Shown here one piece after another: positions 12,801 through 27,800 of a stretch of 64,000 bases of DNA. Position 1 is the first letter of the stretch, and each line of letters starts with the position of its first letter. Under the pieces are notes generated by a model. That model was given only the letters and a program-made list of their open reading frames with translations, was not told the DNA's origin and searched no databases. The DNA is taken from assembly GCA_027627225.1 (NCBI GenBank), contig CM051038.1, positions 38,358,341 to 38,422,340 of the forward strand, written 5' to 3'. A program made the position numbers and the translations under genes. This DNA comes from Congeria kusceri (lineage: Eukaryota > Mollusca > Bivalvia > Myida > Dreissenidae).

Positions 12801-15800
12801 ACCGTGATTAATGACCCTTAGGCTTAAAAAAATATGTTTGTTTCAGTTTACCCGACCTACCCTAAAAAAAATGCCCTGACCCTAGAACATTTTATTGGGT
12901 TTGTCAGATTGATTTTTGTTTTTTTACCTTTTTCAATTATTAAATGTGTTTTGGGATAAATAAGTGTTTTGTTTTGATAGTATCCACTTATAAAGAATGT
13001 TTAAGGATATTGCTGATATGTTTGAATATTTATTCAGTTTTAGAATCTTCAAGTTGACCATTTACCAAATAAAAAAAATAATAAAATAAAATAAATCCCG
13101 ACCTACCTACCCTAATTTTTTGGGGCATGTAACCTGAAACAAACTTATTTTTTTTACGCCTTACTTAAAACCAAGCGATCGAGCGTTTACGTACCGTGAT
13201 TAGCGCCCAGGTAACTAGCCGCACGAGGCGTCCCCTGTGGTCCGTATACGTCAGAAAAACACGGCCCGCCTGAGAAAAACATTACATATTTGTTAACAGA
13301 TTAATTACGACTAAGATTATGAGTACAATAATTACATGTGTAGATCAGCAAAAAAAGCGTTGGTGTAGATCATTTCGAGTGTTAGAAACCAGAAGATAGC
13401 AACTGCATTTGAAATCATCAGTAGATGGTCCGGGGCGTAGCTTCCTTTAGGCACTATAGGCACGTGCCTATACATTTTTCCCGGAGATGAACAATTTAAA
13501 TATGCCAAAAATGCAATAAAAACAAGAGGGGGGATGGGGGTGAGGGGATCTTTCTTGCCTGTGTTGATACTTCATTGTTTAACGAGTCGATTACGTCAAT
13601 ATGAAATAAATTTCATGAGACACACGCTTATTTTACAATTATTTTGTAGAATCGGGGTTAAGCTGAAGTTAGTTGTTTGTAGCCCCATACGAGCATAAAC
13701 ACTCCTGGCCCAAATTATCGCTTACAGCGTCATTTTGTAGAATCCGCCTATTGTACCTATACATCATTTTAACCCAAGCTACGCCCCTGATGGTACCTTC
13801 TGGTTTTTAACCCTCGATATAAACACTATCATTTGTGCATTTGTAGATCAAATTAACATCTCTGTAGATCCTTTGAAAACTTTTATTACATTTGTTGATT
13901 AGCAAATTAGCATCTTATAGATCAGAGATCTGTTACAGATTATTGACGAGATGATTTTGATGATTAAAAAGATTGCAATCACCGTGACAAGCAAAGACCT
14001 TTTCTATAGTCTATTTTTAAATACATGTAATACGTTAAATGTCAACACTCTATAAATAACGAGACACACAAGTGTGTTGATAGCCAACTGGCGTCAACCG
14101 GAAGCGGTTTACCTGAAGCCCTAGAAAACACAGGAACGCAGACGACAGTGTTCCCAGGATCCCTTCCGGGTCATAGGACGCCACGGTCTGGTATATGGCC
14201 TGCGGTAATAGGCAGTACGGCATCAAGAGCATTTTCACACCGACGACGTTTTGTTTTTGTTTTTTTTGCTAACGTTAACATTATATAATTAGTATTACTT
14301 CTAATGCTTTGCCGCATCATCATAAATACAAACCAACCTTAGTGTTGTCATGATAACGAGAATTAATAACAATTTTAGACGACATAAGCTATATTGGGTG
14401 TAAAAAAAAATACAGAATGCTGCTCACAAGGGCTAGGAAAGGGAGGCGGACCAGTGCTATGATTTTTTCAATACTTTGGTATATCACAGGACTTTTGTTC
14501 AGTTAAATGCTTACTATGGAGGTTTTTGAACATAGTTTCTTCAGATGTCTTCTAATACTTGCAAGCATTTATTGAATTTCAAACGATATTTAACATTTCT
14601 GTGTTCATCAGCTCAGAGGGGCAGTGGAGGGTGGGAGCAAATAGGAGCAAGGTGTCCTCTGGATCCTATTAGTCGATATACAAGAATCCTTTTCTTCTGC
14701 ACCCCAACGTGAGCACCAAATTAGAAGAGAACAACAACAAGAACAACGACGACAACAAATGATGCGTGCTTTACGTTTAGAAGAGTTGCATTAATGCGTT
14801 GCCGAGTTAACAGTTACATCGATGACTAAGTCTATGATCTAGCTTCTATGTAGTCTCAGCTAGACTTTACTAGCCGCTAACGTCTGCAAGTTACATTCGG
14901 GTAGCGGATCCATGGTCAGGTGGTAACGCACTGACTTATCCCCAGTTACGCACTAAACTACTAACTCGTCTTTCGCATGTATGGCGTACCCTTTGTGTCA
15001 AAAGTACATATATGCACGGCAGCTAAATATAGATGTAACTGTTGTTATAAAATTGTAACCGCAGTTACAAATTTATGTCTGCAGTCATACATTTGTAACT
15101 GCAGTTACATTTACAGATATAACTGCAGCTACAATGAATACCGAAAGTTAAAATATATGACAGTTGTCATTAGATTATAACTGCAGTTACACTTTTTCTG
15201 TTGAATTTATTTTTAAAATATATATCTGTTGTTTTAATTATTTAAAAAATCTTATTCAAATAAATAAATGCAATTTTGACAAAAAGGCATTATATAAGAC
15301 TTAATTTAATTCACCAAACAGACGTAAAACTTAAGTGTAGCATTTGGTCAGAAAAATGTAACCGCGGTTACAATTTTATGACGATTGCCAAATTTTATGA
15401 CTGTTGGTATAAATTATGACTGCAGTTATATTTGTAAATGTAACTGCGGTTACAATTTTATAACAACAGTTACATCTATATTTAGCTGCCGTGCTACTTT
15501 TGACCCAAAGGGTACGCCATACGCATGAGACGTTAAACCGATGTGCAGTGTACTAGATGCTTCACACCGGGCACTAAAAGACCCTGGTCCACCTCTGGAT
15601 CTTCCTTATCCCCAGTAACCCAACTAACAAGTCAAGCGATATCCACGCGGGAAAGAATCCCGGTGCACTCGATGAAACTTCAACACACTCGATACCTTGG
15701 GAGTGGGGTTGGCGTATATGTGGTCTTCCCCCAGCACCATCCGGTCTATGTAGCCCGCGGCCCCTCCCGTGCAGAGCACGTGCGCCTTACCCTCGTGCAG

Positions 15801-18800
15801 TCCGCCCGGGCCCAGGTAACCGCTGAACATGGAAACAGGTGCTTTATGTTTATGTGAACGATAAAAATGTTTAACAGAAAAACATGCTTTTGAGACCATG
15901 AAAGTGTTATTTATTGTGTAAATATTTACTACCTTTTTAAATTCTTTCAATCAACCGCAACCAACGCGTTTGGTGAATTAGTCAATTATATTTTATTCTC
16001 AGCTGAATTGAATGTTATTTTTGTTGTATTATTCTTTCATGCATAAACTTCCGGTTTGAGGATATCAATGTGTTTGGCGGCTAAGAAACATTTCCTTTCG
16101 GTTAGACAGGAGTTTGTTGATGTTTAGTTCTCGGATACCCCAACCCGATTTTTGTGGAAAATGCAAAAACTAATAACAATCAATGTTGAGAAAATTATTA
16201 ACCATCGATACATCCATTTTTTTTCCTCCTCCAACTCGACAATTTAACAAGTGTCCGAGCAACTAAACATAAAAAATTATGGCCTTAGATCATTTCGTTG
16301 AACACTCACGTTGGACATCCGGGTACCGGCAGGGCAAAGGTCAAGGCAAGGTAGACAGCGAGGATGGCCAGACTCAGCAACCATTCCGGAAGTAGATTGA
16401 TGACGTCACGACACCAGGCCCACGCTTTGTCCTGCCATGAAATGGCAATACAAACATGAAACGCGCAGAGTTTTCTATAGACAGGCGGAGAAAATAGTTC
16501 CGAAACTGTAAGAAATAGTTCGCATTATAATGCAGAATGTCAGGTCGTGTTAGAATCGAAATAATGTTCGCATTATCATTGTTTATCGGTTACTGAACAA
16601 CGATTTGGATTTACAATGTGTAGGACAATGAAACAGCTATTTAACATTCAAACTGGCAGATTTTCCAAGCATGACCACTATAGCGCACACGATTCCTGCA
16701 GTGATAATAGTTAAGTCCAAAATCGATATGTCTGGTACCTTTCCCCGGTCTTTCGCGCTGGCGAACGCCGTTTCCATGGCAGCGACGAGCAGGTAACAGA
16801 GGCTGAGACGCTGGAGCACCCCTGGGATCCGTAGCTTCTTTAGATCCACCGCTGTCAGAAATATCACAAATGTACAAGCGATCCAAATATAGAAGTGATC
16901 CAAATATACAAGTAATCCAAATATACAAGTAATCCAAATATACATTCAAGTGATCCGAATATACTAGTGATCCAAATATACCAGTGATTCAAACATACCA
17001 GTGATCCAAATATCACAAATATTTAAGTGAATCAAACATACCAGTATTCCAAATGTACCAGTGTTCCAAATGTACCAGTGATCCAAATGTACCAGTGATC
17101 CAAATGTACCAGTATTCCAAATATACCAGTATTCCAAATGTACCAGTATTCCAAATGTACCAGTGATCCAAATGTACCAGTATTCCATATTCCAAATATA
17201 CCAGTATCCAAATGTACCAGTGATCCAAATGTACCAGTGATCCAAATGTACCAGTATTCCAAATATACCAGTATTCCAAATGTACCAGTATTCCAAATGT
17301 ACCAGTGATCCAAATGTACCAGTATTCCATATTCCAAATATACCAGTATCCAAATGTACCAGTGAACCAAATGTACCAGTGATCCAAATGTACCAGTATT
17401 CCAGATATACCAGTATTCCGAATATACCAGTATTCCAAATGTACCAGTGATCCAAATGTACCAGTGATCCAAATGTACCAGTGATCCAAATGTACCAGTA
17501 TTCCAAATATACCAGTATTCCAAATGTACCAGTGATCCAAATATCGCAAATATTTAAGTGATTTAAATATACAAGTGATCCAAATATAACAAATATACAA
17601 ACGATCCAAATATTCCAGTGATCCAAATATAACAAATATACAAGTGATCCAAATACACAAGTGATCAAAAGTCATATAAAATTTAAAACACTTGAAGCAT
17701 CAAAGCGCACCGTACATAGTATATGTATTACTAAATGGATTAAAGGCTGTTATTGTCCCTTGGAGGCCTTTTACAAGTTGTCTTTTTAAAGGGATTGTTG
17801 GGTTCCTAAGGCCAGATTTTTTTATTTTTAGTTTACCAGGACATTTCAGAAAAAAAACTGTCCCGTTGGAGGTAGAAATAAAATTTAAAAAATGAAAATG
17901 CAATTATGTTATAAACAGCTATAAACATGACAATAACAATAAATATTTGAAGGCAGCGTTTGTTATATAAATAATTAAATGTGCCTATAAAGTCCACATG
18001 ATTTACATTGAATTAATATATGTTTCACTTTGTTCTTTTGTTTTTCATAAAAACTGTTAGCTTAAACCTATGTTACAATATCCGAAACGAAAACGGCATA
18101 ATTGGAAATAAACGATTTTTATCAATATGTTTAGAATTTTCATTGTGTAACGCAATTTATGTTATTTTATTTTCAAACAATTCGGGTCGGCGGATCCGAG
18201 AAACTAAAAATCCACAAACGCTGGCCTAAAGTAAACTCACAGAAAGCTGTCTAATTTACTAATAAAACGATTCACAAAAATGAGTACGTCAACTAAAATA
18301 ATATGCATATAAAATACAGTTTTTTTCCTGACACCACGACGACACCACAAATAGTAAAGAACCTACGTCCCCAGTTGGTGTTCATAACGATTCCAAACGC
18401 AAACAAGAGGGCGCTGCGGCGGACTACTTTCCACAAGATGGCGGCTCGTGAATTCCGGCGCTTCAACATGGACCGGAAGGAGAAATTGATGGAGACGCCC
18501 ATTATGAAAACAAACCTGTGGAACGAATACACAAATTGTACAAGTAAGAATTTTATGATATTAAGAAATTTATTCAAATTTCCCCTGAGAATCTTTGTGA
18601 ATACGGGCCCTGAGCATTTTACAACAAAACACAAGTTTCTAAAGCTTTTATAAGACGTAGAACTATGTGTCATTAGTTAACTTACTTTTTTTTTCTTTTT
18701 TTTAATGTACATTGTATATGCAACAGCAACAACAACAACAACAATAACAATTTAGATCTTGAGATGTCTAAAATGAACAGGATAATATATGAATAACAAA

Positions 18801-21800
18801 TACATTAATACTAAACAATGTATATCGTATGTCTACACGTTGATAGCATGCGTGATTAACGTTATACTAGTGCATTGTTTAGTATTAACATATTTGGTAT
18901 TCAATACCGATATTTAATAATTTGATCTCTATAAGTTATTCAATTATTAAATTTAAAACTCTGATTTTTCTAACCTCAAAATAAATACATGTATACATAT
19001 TGATTGAAGAACAATTGTCTGCTTGTTACCATGGAAACACCAGGTCAGCTATGGTGAGGCCGTTCCACGGCGGGTGATCAAAGAACCAGTATCCCCCGCC
19101 CCCATAATTCACGAATATCATCAGCAGCAGACTCAACCTGGGGTGGAACACACAGGATTATCAAGAAATGTTGTTAATCGAAAAAAAAGGATGATTAAGG
19201 CATTCTTATTTTAACTGGAGTCTGATTTGTTAAGCTTGGTTATTTTAACGTTTTAACAATAAGGCGTAAAAAAGTTGTTTCCGCTTAACCGCTGACCCTA
19301 CAAGTTTTTTTTTGCCTATCGATCATTAACTTTTTCTGACTGCGGTATACATACCGTACAGTACAGTTTATTCGATGGGAGGTTTTACACATTTTACAGG
19401 CAGTCCAATACACCTAAACTGTGTGGTGAATATGCCGCGAAGAAAAACAAAGTTAAAGGAAAAAAAGAAACAAAGGTTATTCCCCCATCCCCCTATATTT
19501 TTTGGAGACGTTAACGGAAACATACATTTTTTATTTTTTGCCTAAACATGCAAGTTATATCATGACTAACAAAAAAACAAAACAACAACAAACAAACAAT
19601 ATCATATCTATGTATTCGTCCAAACGGTCTCGTATGTACATGTAGCTGTTTCACTTTGGAATTTGAATCCATCGTATTGAAGCATTCTTTAAATAAATAT
19701 GTATTTTAATAACTACTATCTATAACTAGACAAGATAACCGTTGTAAACCATGAGATGTGTGAAGACATATGATCCAGGGGCCCCGTGTTTACAACACCG
19801 GTTGAGTCGGACCTTCTGGTTTACGATTTACCTGTTCTAGCTTTTTCAAAATCATGTTCACAGAAATCTGGATCTATTTAATTGGTGGTCAAACACACGG
19901 TTTACACATTTGTGCTCTAATATGCTAATATGACTGATAATACTTTTAAACACGTGACCAATATGTCGCAAAGTAGCACAACAAGCAATACACAGTTTGG
20001 TTTGTGGTCACCATACCGGACAGGTGCGGTTTCCCCCGGGTACACCCTAAAGTACAAGACGACACCAAAATTAAAGATGTTTCAGTAAGAAATAAATAGC
20101 TGGACATTGAAGCTATTATTTAAATTTCGTCCTGATTTCGTCGGCGTGTCTCTAGTAAGGTTGGGGTGCTGGGACACACCCCGGGTCTCCAAATAATTCA
20201 GCTTCGTCGCGAAAGGACCTCATAAACTTTGAAATCAAGTGCGATCAACATTCAAAAGTTGACATACTGACTGAGAGTCCAATGTTTCCATACTTTGTTG
20301 TATCGACTAATTATGATTTTTACGAAATATCCGAAAAATGAGACATTTATGTCATAATTTTATAGCGCAAAGTGCGGACGAATGCCCTGAGTTCTATGAT
20401 AGCAGTAACAAGTGTTTTGTCTTGAAAACGCGACAAATTTATATTATGTTAAATGCGTCGCAGTATGACAACATAAGATCAATTTGTCACCTTTTCAAAC
20501 AAAAAAAGCGGCAATATTGAAGTTGCTACAATTCCCACAGAAGAAAGGCCTTCTTACTTTGCGCTATTTAACCATCACATACCTGTCCTTTATGTCCTGA
20601 TAATCCCTGAAACCGTAATAAATAGATACAGCGCAGTATGCAACGTTGGAATGCGCGTGCGTCAATTAACACCCTTTGAAATTCACATACCCTCGGAAAG
20701 TGTCCAGCGAGTGAAGACGCTGCCGCTTGGAGTGCGTGTTGGGCGCCGCCTCCTCACTTCCGGTGGTCCCGGAGGCCTTCATTGCCTGATACCCATATAC
20801 AGCGTTATCGACTGACTCCCTTAAAGGGTCATACACTTTAAGAGGATTTAAAGGGGGCGGTAGCGACGTACGCCCCCACTGCCCTGTAGAATCGTCTAAG
20901 ATTTAACGGACTTTATTTTAAACGTATTGTGAGTATATGTGAACATGTGTATACCCATCCATACATCCAAATAGTTATTTCCTTAAAAATGATTTTAAGG
21001 AATCTTGGACACATCGTGACACCGAATTACTTAGAATGTGGATTTTCAGGAGTTTATTTATAAACAGCATGTGCTTTTGTCGATTTCGCGAATGCGTTAT
21101 GTGTTTATAAGGGGTGACTACATTCAAGGTAGATGCATTTTATAAGAAGTAACATATCAGCATATATTTTTTTATTTTTTTTATATCTTTTAATTGTATA
21201 ATTAGATAAAATCATCTTCTATAGAGACCAACCAGGCGGGAACGATGCCATGAGATTTTGATATTTTACAATTAGACACTTTGGAGATTCAAAATGTACT
21301 AGTTTATAACCTCTGTCATTCAGTCTGTTTATATTCTTACTGGGTTTATAATATGCGCCTCGTTCAATATGGATTTTGCTGTGTACCATCAGATGATACT
21401 GCACAGCTAAAAAGTCCATACTTGTATAATATCACTGAACGTAATGGATTCAACTTACTGCCTTTAATGGCTCGGCTACACTAGATTTAAATTGTCTGTA
21501 TATTTATACATTTGGGGGTTGCTTGACATTTTTTGTGAATTGCCTTTTTCATATACCAATATAGCTCTTTACTGCATTATGTTACTGAAGTTTATACGAG
21601 TGTACATACTTGCACTGAGGCGCCTATAGACTGTCACATATATATTTAAGGCCGTATTTACAAACATCTTAAGCAAGTTCTCGAATATTTTTACTAATGT
21701 TAAAAATTTGAATGTATTGTATTTCGTTACAAAATGAATAAATGCGTATGTTTATGATATTCCTCAAATAACATTTTACCCCTGGTGTCATTTTAAAATG

Positions 21801-24800
21801 CAAATAAGTACTGAAATGTTTCGGTATGGAATAATACAGTGAAGGAAGTTGTGCAGATTTACGGATAAGGATAAAATTTGACTCCAGGGACTAAGTTGAT
21901 CTTAAAATAGTTTCACTTCTGTTCCAATTTGTGTAAAGGAATATTTTTAAAAATACACATAAATTAACGACTCCAATTACAGTTAGCTTAATAAGAGTGA
22001 CTAGTTAGTTGATAACCAGTGAACATTTAGCAGAATTTTCATGTAAACATGGAATAAAATGCTTAAGAAAAATGATGATTTTCAGGCTAAGGATAAGATT
22101 TCACTTAAGATATTTCTGGAATACGCCCCCAGATGCTTTGTGAATATCGCCCAGCTGTACTTCATTAACAATATCGCAACAGAGATAACTTTATCATTGG
22201 CACAGTCCCTTTAATCTTAATTAGACAACAATGCCACATAACAAACAATTATGCAAATTTTACAAACTGATATGTATTAACGTGCCAACGTAATCAACGT
22301 GCCATTTTTTACTGAATGAACTTAAAATAATAAAATACGGAAGCGTACTCGTGCCAGATTGAAATTTGATTGATTTCGTTATAGCGAGTAACTAAGTCCG
22401 TAATTTTAAGTTACCTGATCATAATTAAGAGATAACTAAGTCGTACGTAAGAGTTACTAAGTCGACATGACGAGTTTTTAAGTCGTAATTAAGAGTTACT
22501 AAGTCGGCATGACGTGTTTTACGTCGTTTTAAGTGTTAAAAAGTCAACAGGACGAGTTTATAATAACGGGATAGTAAGTCGTAATAACGAGTAATCAGGT
22601 TGTAATTACGAGCCATAAATTCGTAATTACGAGATGAAGTACCTTTCACCAGGAAGCTGCATGGCATAATAGTATGTGTTTCTCTTTGCCTCACAATATT
22701 TTAAACTTCCATACCATAGATTTTACATAATAAATCACGCATCTTTTGTAGAACAGAAAAGAGGCCCTTTTCCAGAAACATCTTAAGTTCATCTTACAAT
22801 ATTTTCACTGAAGTAAGTTCCAATTCAAGTTTATTTGTATTAAGTGTACATATACATTCGTGAATCTGTTTACATTTAAGTTAACAATAGTTATATATAT
22901 TTATAAGTGACGAAAACTAAACACCAAAGAAAAGCCTTCCGCAAATGGAATAAAAATAAACTGGGTATTTTAAAGTTAAGGATAAGATTATAAGACGTTT
23001 CTTCAATACGGTCCCAGTTCTCCTTTGCGCAAGCGCGCACCGATTTCCGTGCAACCGAGTTACAAAGTACATAATTATCATCCCTTGAAAGCCACACGGT
23101 GTCATCAGCATATGTGCAGAGAAGGCTTATAGCCCCTTCTGGCTGTCAAGGGACGATATCTATGTTGTCTTAACACTTGATTATCTCCCTTTGCCATCCA
23201 CAAAGGAAGATGGAATATTCAAAGAGACCCTATAAAACGTCCGGTTACCATAGAATTGTCAGGTGCCCGACCGAGATCCGATTCCAGACTGTACTTCATC
23301 CTGTCCGTGCGTCTCGTCCTGGAAAATAAAAGTGGACACTCATTACCTGACGATCGATCTTACACGACGTGAAAACTAGAAGATTGCGTTAGACCTGCTG
23401 TCCGCTACAGTCCCGATGCTTTGCGTAAGGGTTGCCGATAAAAATATGCTAGTTTCGGGAACCATTCGGAATAAAATTGGCGGAGCTTGGCCACCTTGCT
23501 TCTTCAGCATGTATTCGCGGAGTGGCATACGACAGGTTGCTGTATAAACCCCGAAACCTATCACTCAATGCGACGCGGCAGAATGCCGACAGTTTAGGAA
23601 TTAGCTTCCGAATATTTTCCGATCGTGCGGAAAGGTTGCGGTAACATGGCAGAACATGCTGAATATTTGCCGATTTGTTGTCGACATAATGCTGAAATGT
23701 TGCCGATTGGAAGTTCGGGGTGTATGAACGACGCCGAACTACGCCGAACTATAATCTGATTATCAGTTGTTAGCCCGACAATGGATCTTTAGGTGCATTC
23801 TCATTGCCCTTGATGTCATGCTTGTCTTGTCATCGATTGAGGATCAAACAGTATTTGAGGATCACGCCAACAATTTTGGATTACATACCCAGCGTCCAAC
23901 GCCTCGCATTCAGAAAAAAACAAGTTTCCGTAACGACCTTCCTGAGTTACATAACATCTGTGGACACGTACGTCTCCTTGGTGTACGACTTCTGTACTTC
24001 TGTGCTGCTGTGGAAAGCGTCTGCCATTTTGTACCAGAAGTGTCTACTCCCCAGTTTCAGGAGTATAATGATGAAGTTCTGGTCATTCCAAGTAATCCAA
24101 AGGCCTGACGTGAAATGGCCGCCCAATTTGAGAGAAGGTGGAACATGTCCCATACTGTTGGTTTTCACTGGCATTGCCTACTTTAATAGCAAAAATAGTG
24201 GGATGATTATGGGCATCCCTTAGGGATTATAGCTTTTTTTCTTCTCAGCTTGGGCTTTTAGATAAAGGTTTTAGCCTTCATGAATAAGACTAAGGATCAT
24301 ACCTTCTGTAATGTCCAAAGGCTGACTTCCTAAAATCCTCACGCCAAACGTCTGTTTGGTAGCTTGTTCATGACTTGCACCATGATAAGTGTTTAATTCA
24401 CATGAACAATGCCGATTTTGTCACTTCGAACACTATCGGCAAATTGACGGCATCACTTTTGCTGTCGCTCTTTTATAGTTCGGGAAACACGACTAATGTT
24501 CGGCGTCCCTTCCGTTGACAATCGACTTGTTCAGCGACGATTCGGCATCTTTCATTACATGATCGGCATAGCTTCCGCGTGTACACGTGAACAGAACTCT
24601 TCCACTCTTCGTCTTCGGAGAGCGTTCGACATCGATTCAGCTTCCTTCTGGGACCGCTCGGGGTGGCTGAACCGATTACGAAGCCTCGCAGAAGGCTTTC
24701 CGAAGATGCCGAGTCAATGGCGATGGGTTCCCGAACATCCAGAATGGTTTGCGATGGTTTAAAACTTTTAATATTTTTTCAATCCCGATCAGGCCCCGAA

Positions 24801-27800
24801 GTGCCAAGAAGGTTCCAGAATTGTTAAGGAAGGAAACGGAAGGGTTCCAGAACATCGCGTTAACATGCCGAAACACCCCGATTTTGCCAAATTGGCTTTC
24901 GGGAAACCTTCGGGGGCCTAGTGGACGCAGGTTTTAAACGAGAGCTGTCCGGAATTTCATTCACAGACTCTGATAATATTACAAACATGAACTAATTTAG
25001 ATGAAATATGTGATATATGTACTTTAATATATTTATCAGAATATTATGCAACTGAAACCATGTCTTGTAAGGAAATGCAAATTACATCACCATAGCAACA
25101 GTAGGATGTAAAGTACGGAGCACTTTGATATTTTAAAATTCGCTTTTGTTATATGCAGTTGAATGCCTTCCGATTCAAGAAAACTACGAAATTATCTACA
25201 GATTCTGTATACTACCTATACGTTTTTCAAATGTATAGCGTATACAAAGACGAATTTGTGTGTAAAACTCTAAATATAACGATCATGTTTTTGAACTATA
25301 TTTGATTATTATTCTTCTTTTATTTAAAGTTATTGCATTGTGAGTTTAAATGGGTAATGTTTCTTTGCCGGGATGAGGTTGAACTGCCAGTGGCAAAAAC
25401 TGGAATGTTTATTAATTAAGATGTCAGGTGAATGTATTACATTTAATTAAGATTTCAGGTGAATGTATTACATTTAATTAAGATGTCATGTGAATGTATT
25501 ACATTTAATTAAGATCTCAGGTGAATGTATTACATTTAATTAAGATCTCAGGTGAATGTATTACATTTAATTAAGATCTCAGGTGAATGTATTACATTTA
25601 ATTAAGATGTCATGTGAATGTATTACATTTAATTAAGATCTCAGGTGAATGTATTACATTTAATTAAGATCTCAGGTGAATGTATTACATTTAATTAAGA
25701 TCTCAGGTGAATGTATTACATTTAATTAAGATCTCAGGTGAATGTATTACATTTAATTAAGATGTCAGTGAATGTATTATATGTCCAGTACTAAGGGGTT
25801 TATTAATTAAGATGTCAGATAAATGTATTACATGTCCAATACTGGAAGGTTTTTTAATTAAAATGTCAGGTGAATGTATTACATGTCCAGTTACCTGTAG
25901 ATGCATGCGATGATTTTCACGAGAATCCAAAGCACGACTATCCCTGCGGCCACATACAGTATTGCTGAAATTATTATTATTATTAGTAGTAGTAATATAA
26001 TTATTAATGATTAGTTAAGTTATTGTTGTTCATTGGAGTGTAAGTTTTTTTAGTATGCATAGTTTCGCTTGTGTTTGTTTGTTGAAGACCACATTGTAAA
26101 AAAGAAATATTGTTTCTTAATTGTTCCTTGATGAAACAATATTATATATATAACATTTAAATAAGTAAATTAACAACATTTTAAAGAACGTCACATACGT
26201 AATTCTGCGGATGGAGGATCATTGGCCAACGCAATGTCACATAACGAGATCTCGAAATCCGATTGGTTGATGAACAGCCAATAGTCGCCATTCTCTCTGA
26301 ACTTTTCGGAAAATCTGAAGTTTATTACGTATTTTTGTACCACATATACATACTACGAAAATGTACACATAACGGATATCTAAAATTTCAAAATAGTGAA
26401 ATAAGTCATTATGACTTAAACATTTAATACGTAGGGGCCTATATAAGCTTTCATTTGGGCTCATTGTTCCACTATTCAGTTTCCCGTTTCATGAAACAGA
26501 CTTTAACTAATTTAATGCTAATACATATGAGAGATGCAGAAGAGCTACAGTATGTATGCTTAGCTTTCACCTGGGGTCGTATTCCAGAAACATCTTAAGT
26601 GAAATTGTATCCTTAGCCTAAAAATCGTCATTTGTCTTAAGCGTTTTACTCCATGTATACATGAAATTCTGCTAAATGTTCACTAATTATCAACTTACTA
26701 TTTACTACTATTTATTTTTAATTGTATTTGGAATCATTAATTTATATGTAGTTTATAATATATAACCTACAAAAAATGGAACTTAAGAGAAAGTAGTTTA
26801 AGATAAACTTAAGATGTTTCTGCAATACAGCCCCTAGACCCATGACTATGGACATTCTTAAGCTTAATCTTAGCCTTAATCTTAAATATTAAACCGATGG
26901 AAATCAAATCTCAAGTGTAACAGTCATTCTCATTAGCGTTTGTTAAGTTGAGACTAAGATTGCGATTGAGAACTTTCATAGTCGTGGGGCCTGGAATGCT
27001 AGAATGAATGAGGTGTGTCGTTGGAAACCCGGGCTTAATGCATGTGCGTAAAGTGTCGTCCCGGAATAGCCTGTGCAGTCCGCACAGGCTATTCCAGGAC
27101 GGCACTTTCCGCCTACAGTGGATTTATGTCTAGAAGAGACTTCCTTGAAAAAAAATACAATAAAAGCGGAAAGTGCCGTTCCGGATTAGCCTGTGCGGAC
27201 TGCACAGGCTAATCCGGGACGACACTTTACGCACATGCATTAAACCCGGTTTTCCCACGACACGCCTCAAATATATTACTTCACACGTGTTATAAAGTCA
27301 TCTGACTAAATACAATCGTATACACGAAACTGAAACAACACAACCGCATGGCGTTATAACTCTCGTACCATTAGTTGTGAGACTGTGCATGTTGATTAAT
27401 GCAAATATGGAGTCGTGCTGGTTTTGATCCAACACACTTATTTAATTCGCATATGTTAGACATTGTTAGTCTATACAACTATCTATATTGTCTTTATCCA
27501 AGTGTAAATATGACAATGTTTCCTGCGACTCAACATTGTCTACACACCAGTCAAAAGACAACGTCAGTGTACTTTCGCGTTAAGTATTCTTGGGAAACTA
27601 CATTTGAGGCGTGTCGTGGGAAAACCCGGCGTAATGCACGTGCGTAAAGTGTCGTCCCGGATCAGCCTGTGCGGACCCGGGACGACACTATCCGATTTTA
27701 TGGTATTTTCTGTTTCAAGGAAGTCTCTTGTAAACATAATTCCACTGTAGGCGGTATGTGCCTGAGCGGACTGCAGATGCATGATGCAGAACGGTGATTT

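Noticed and set aside
16637..17675. Long minus-strand ORFs rich in Trp, Tyr and Ile (up to 234 codons)
   Set aside because: They are readings of the 17-bp array in several frames at once; the real coding in the region is only exon 10.
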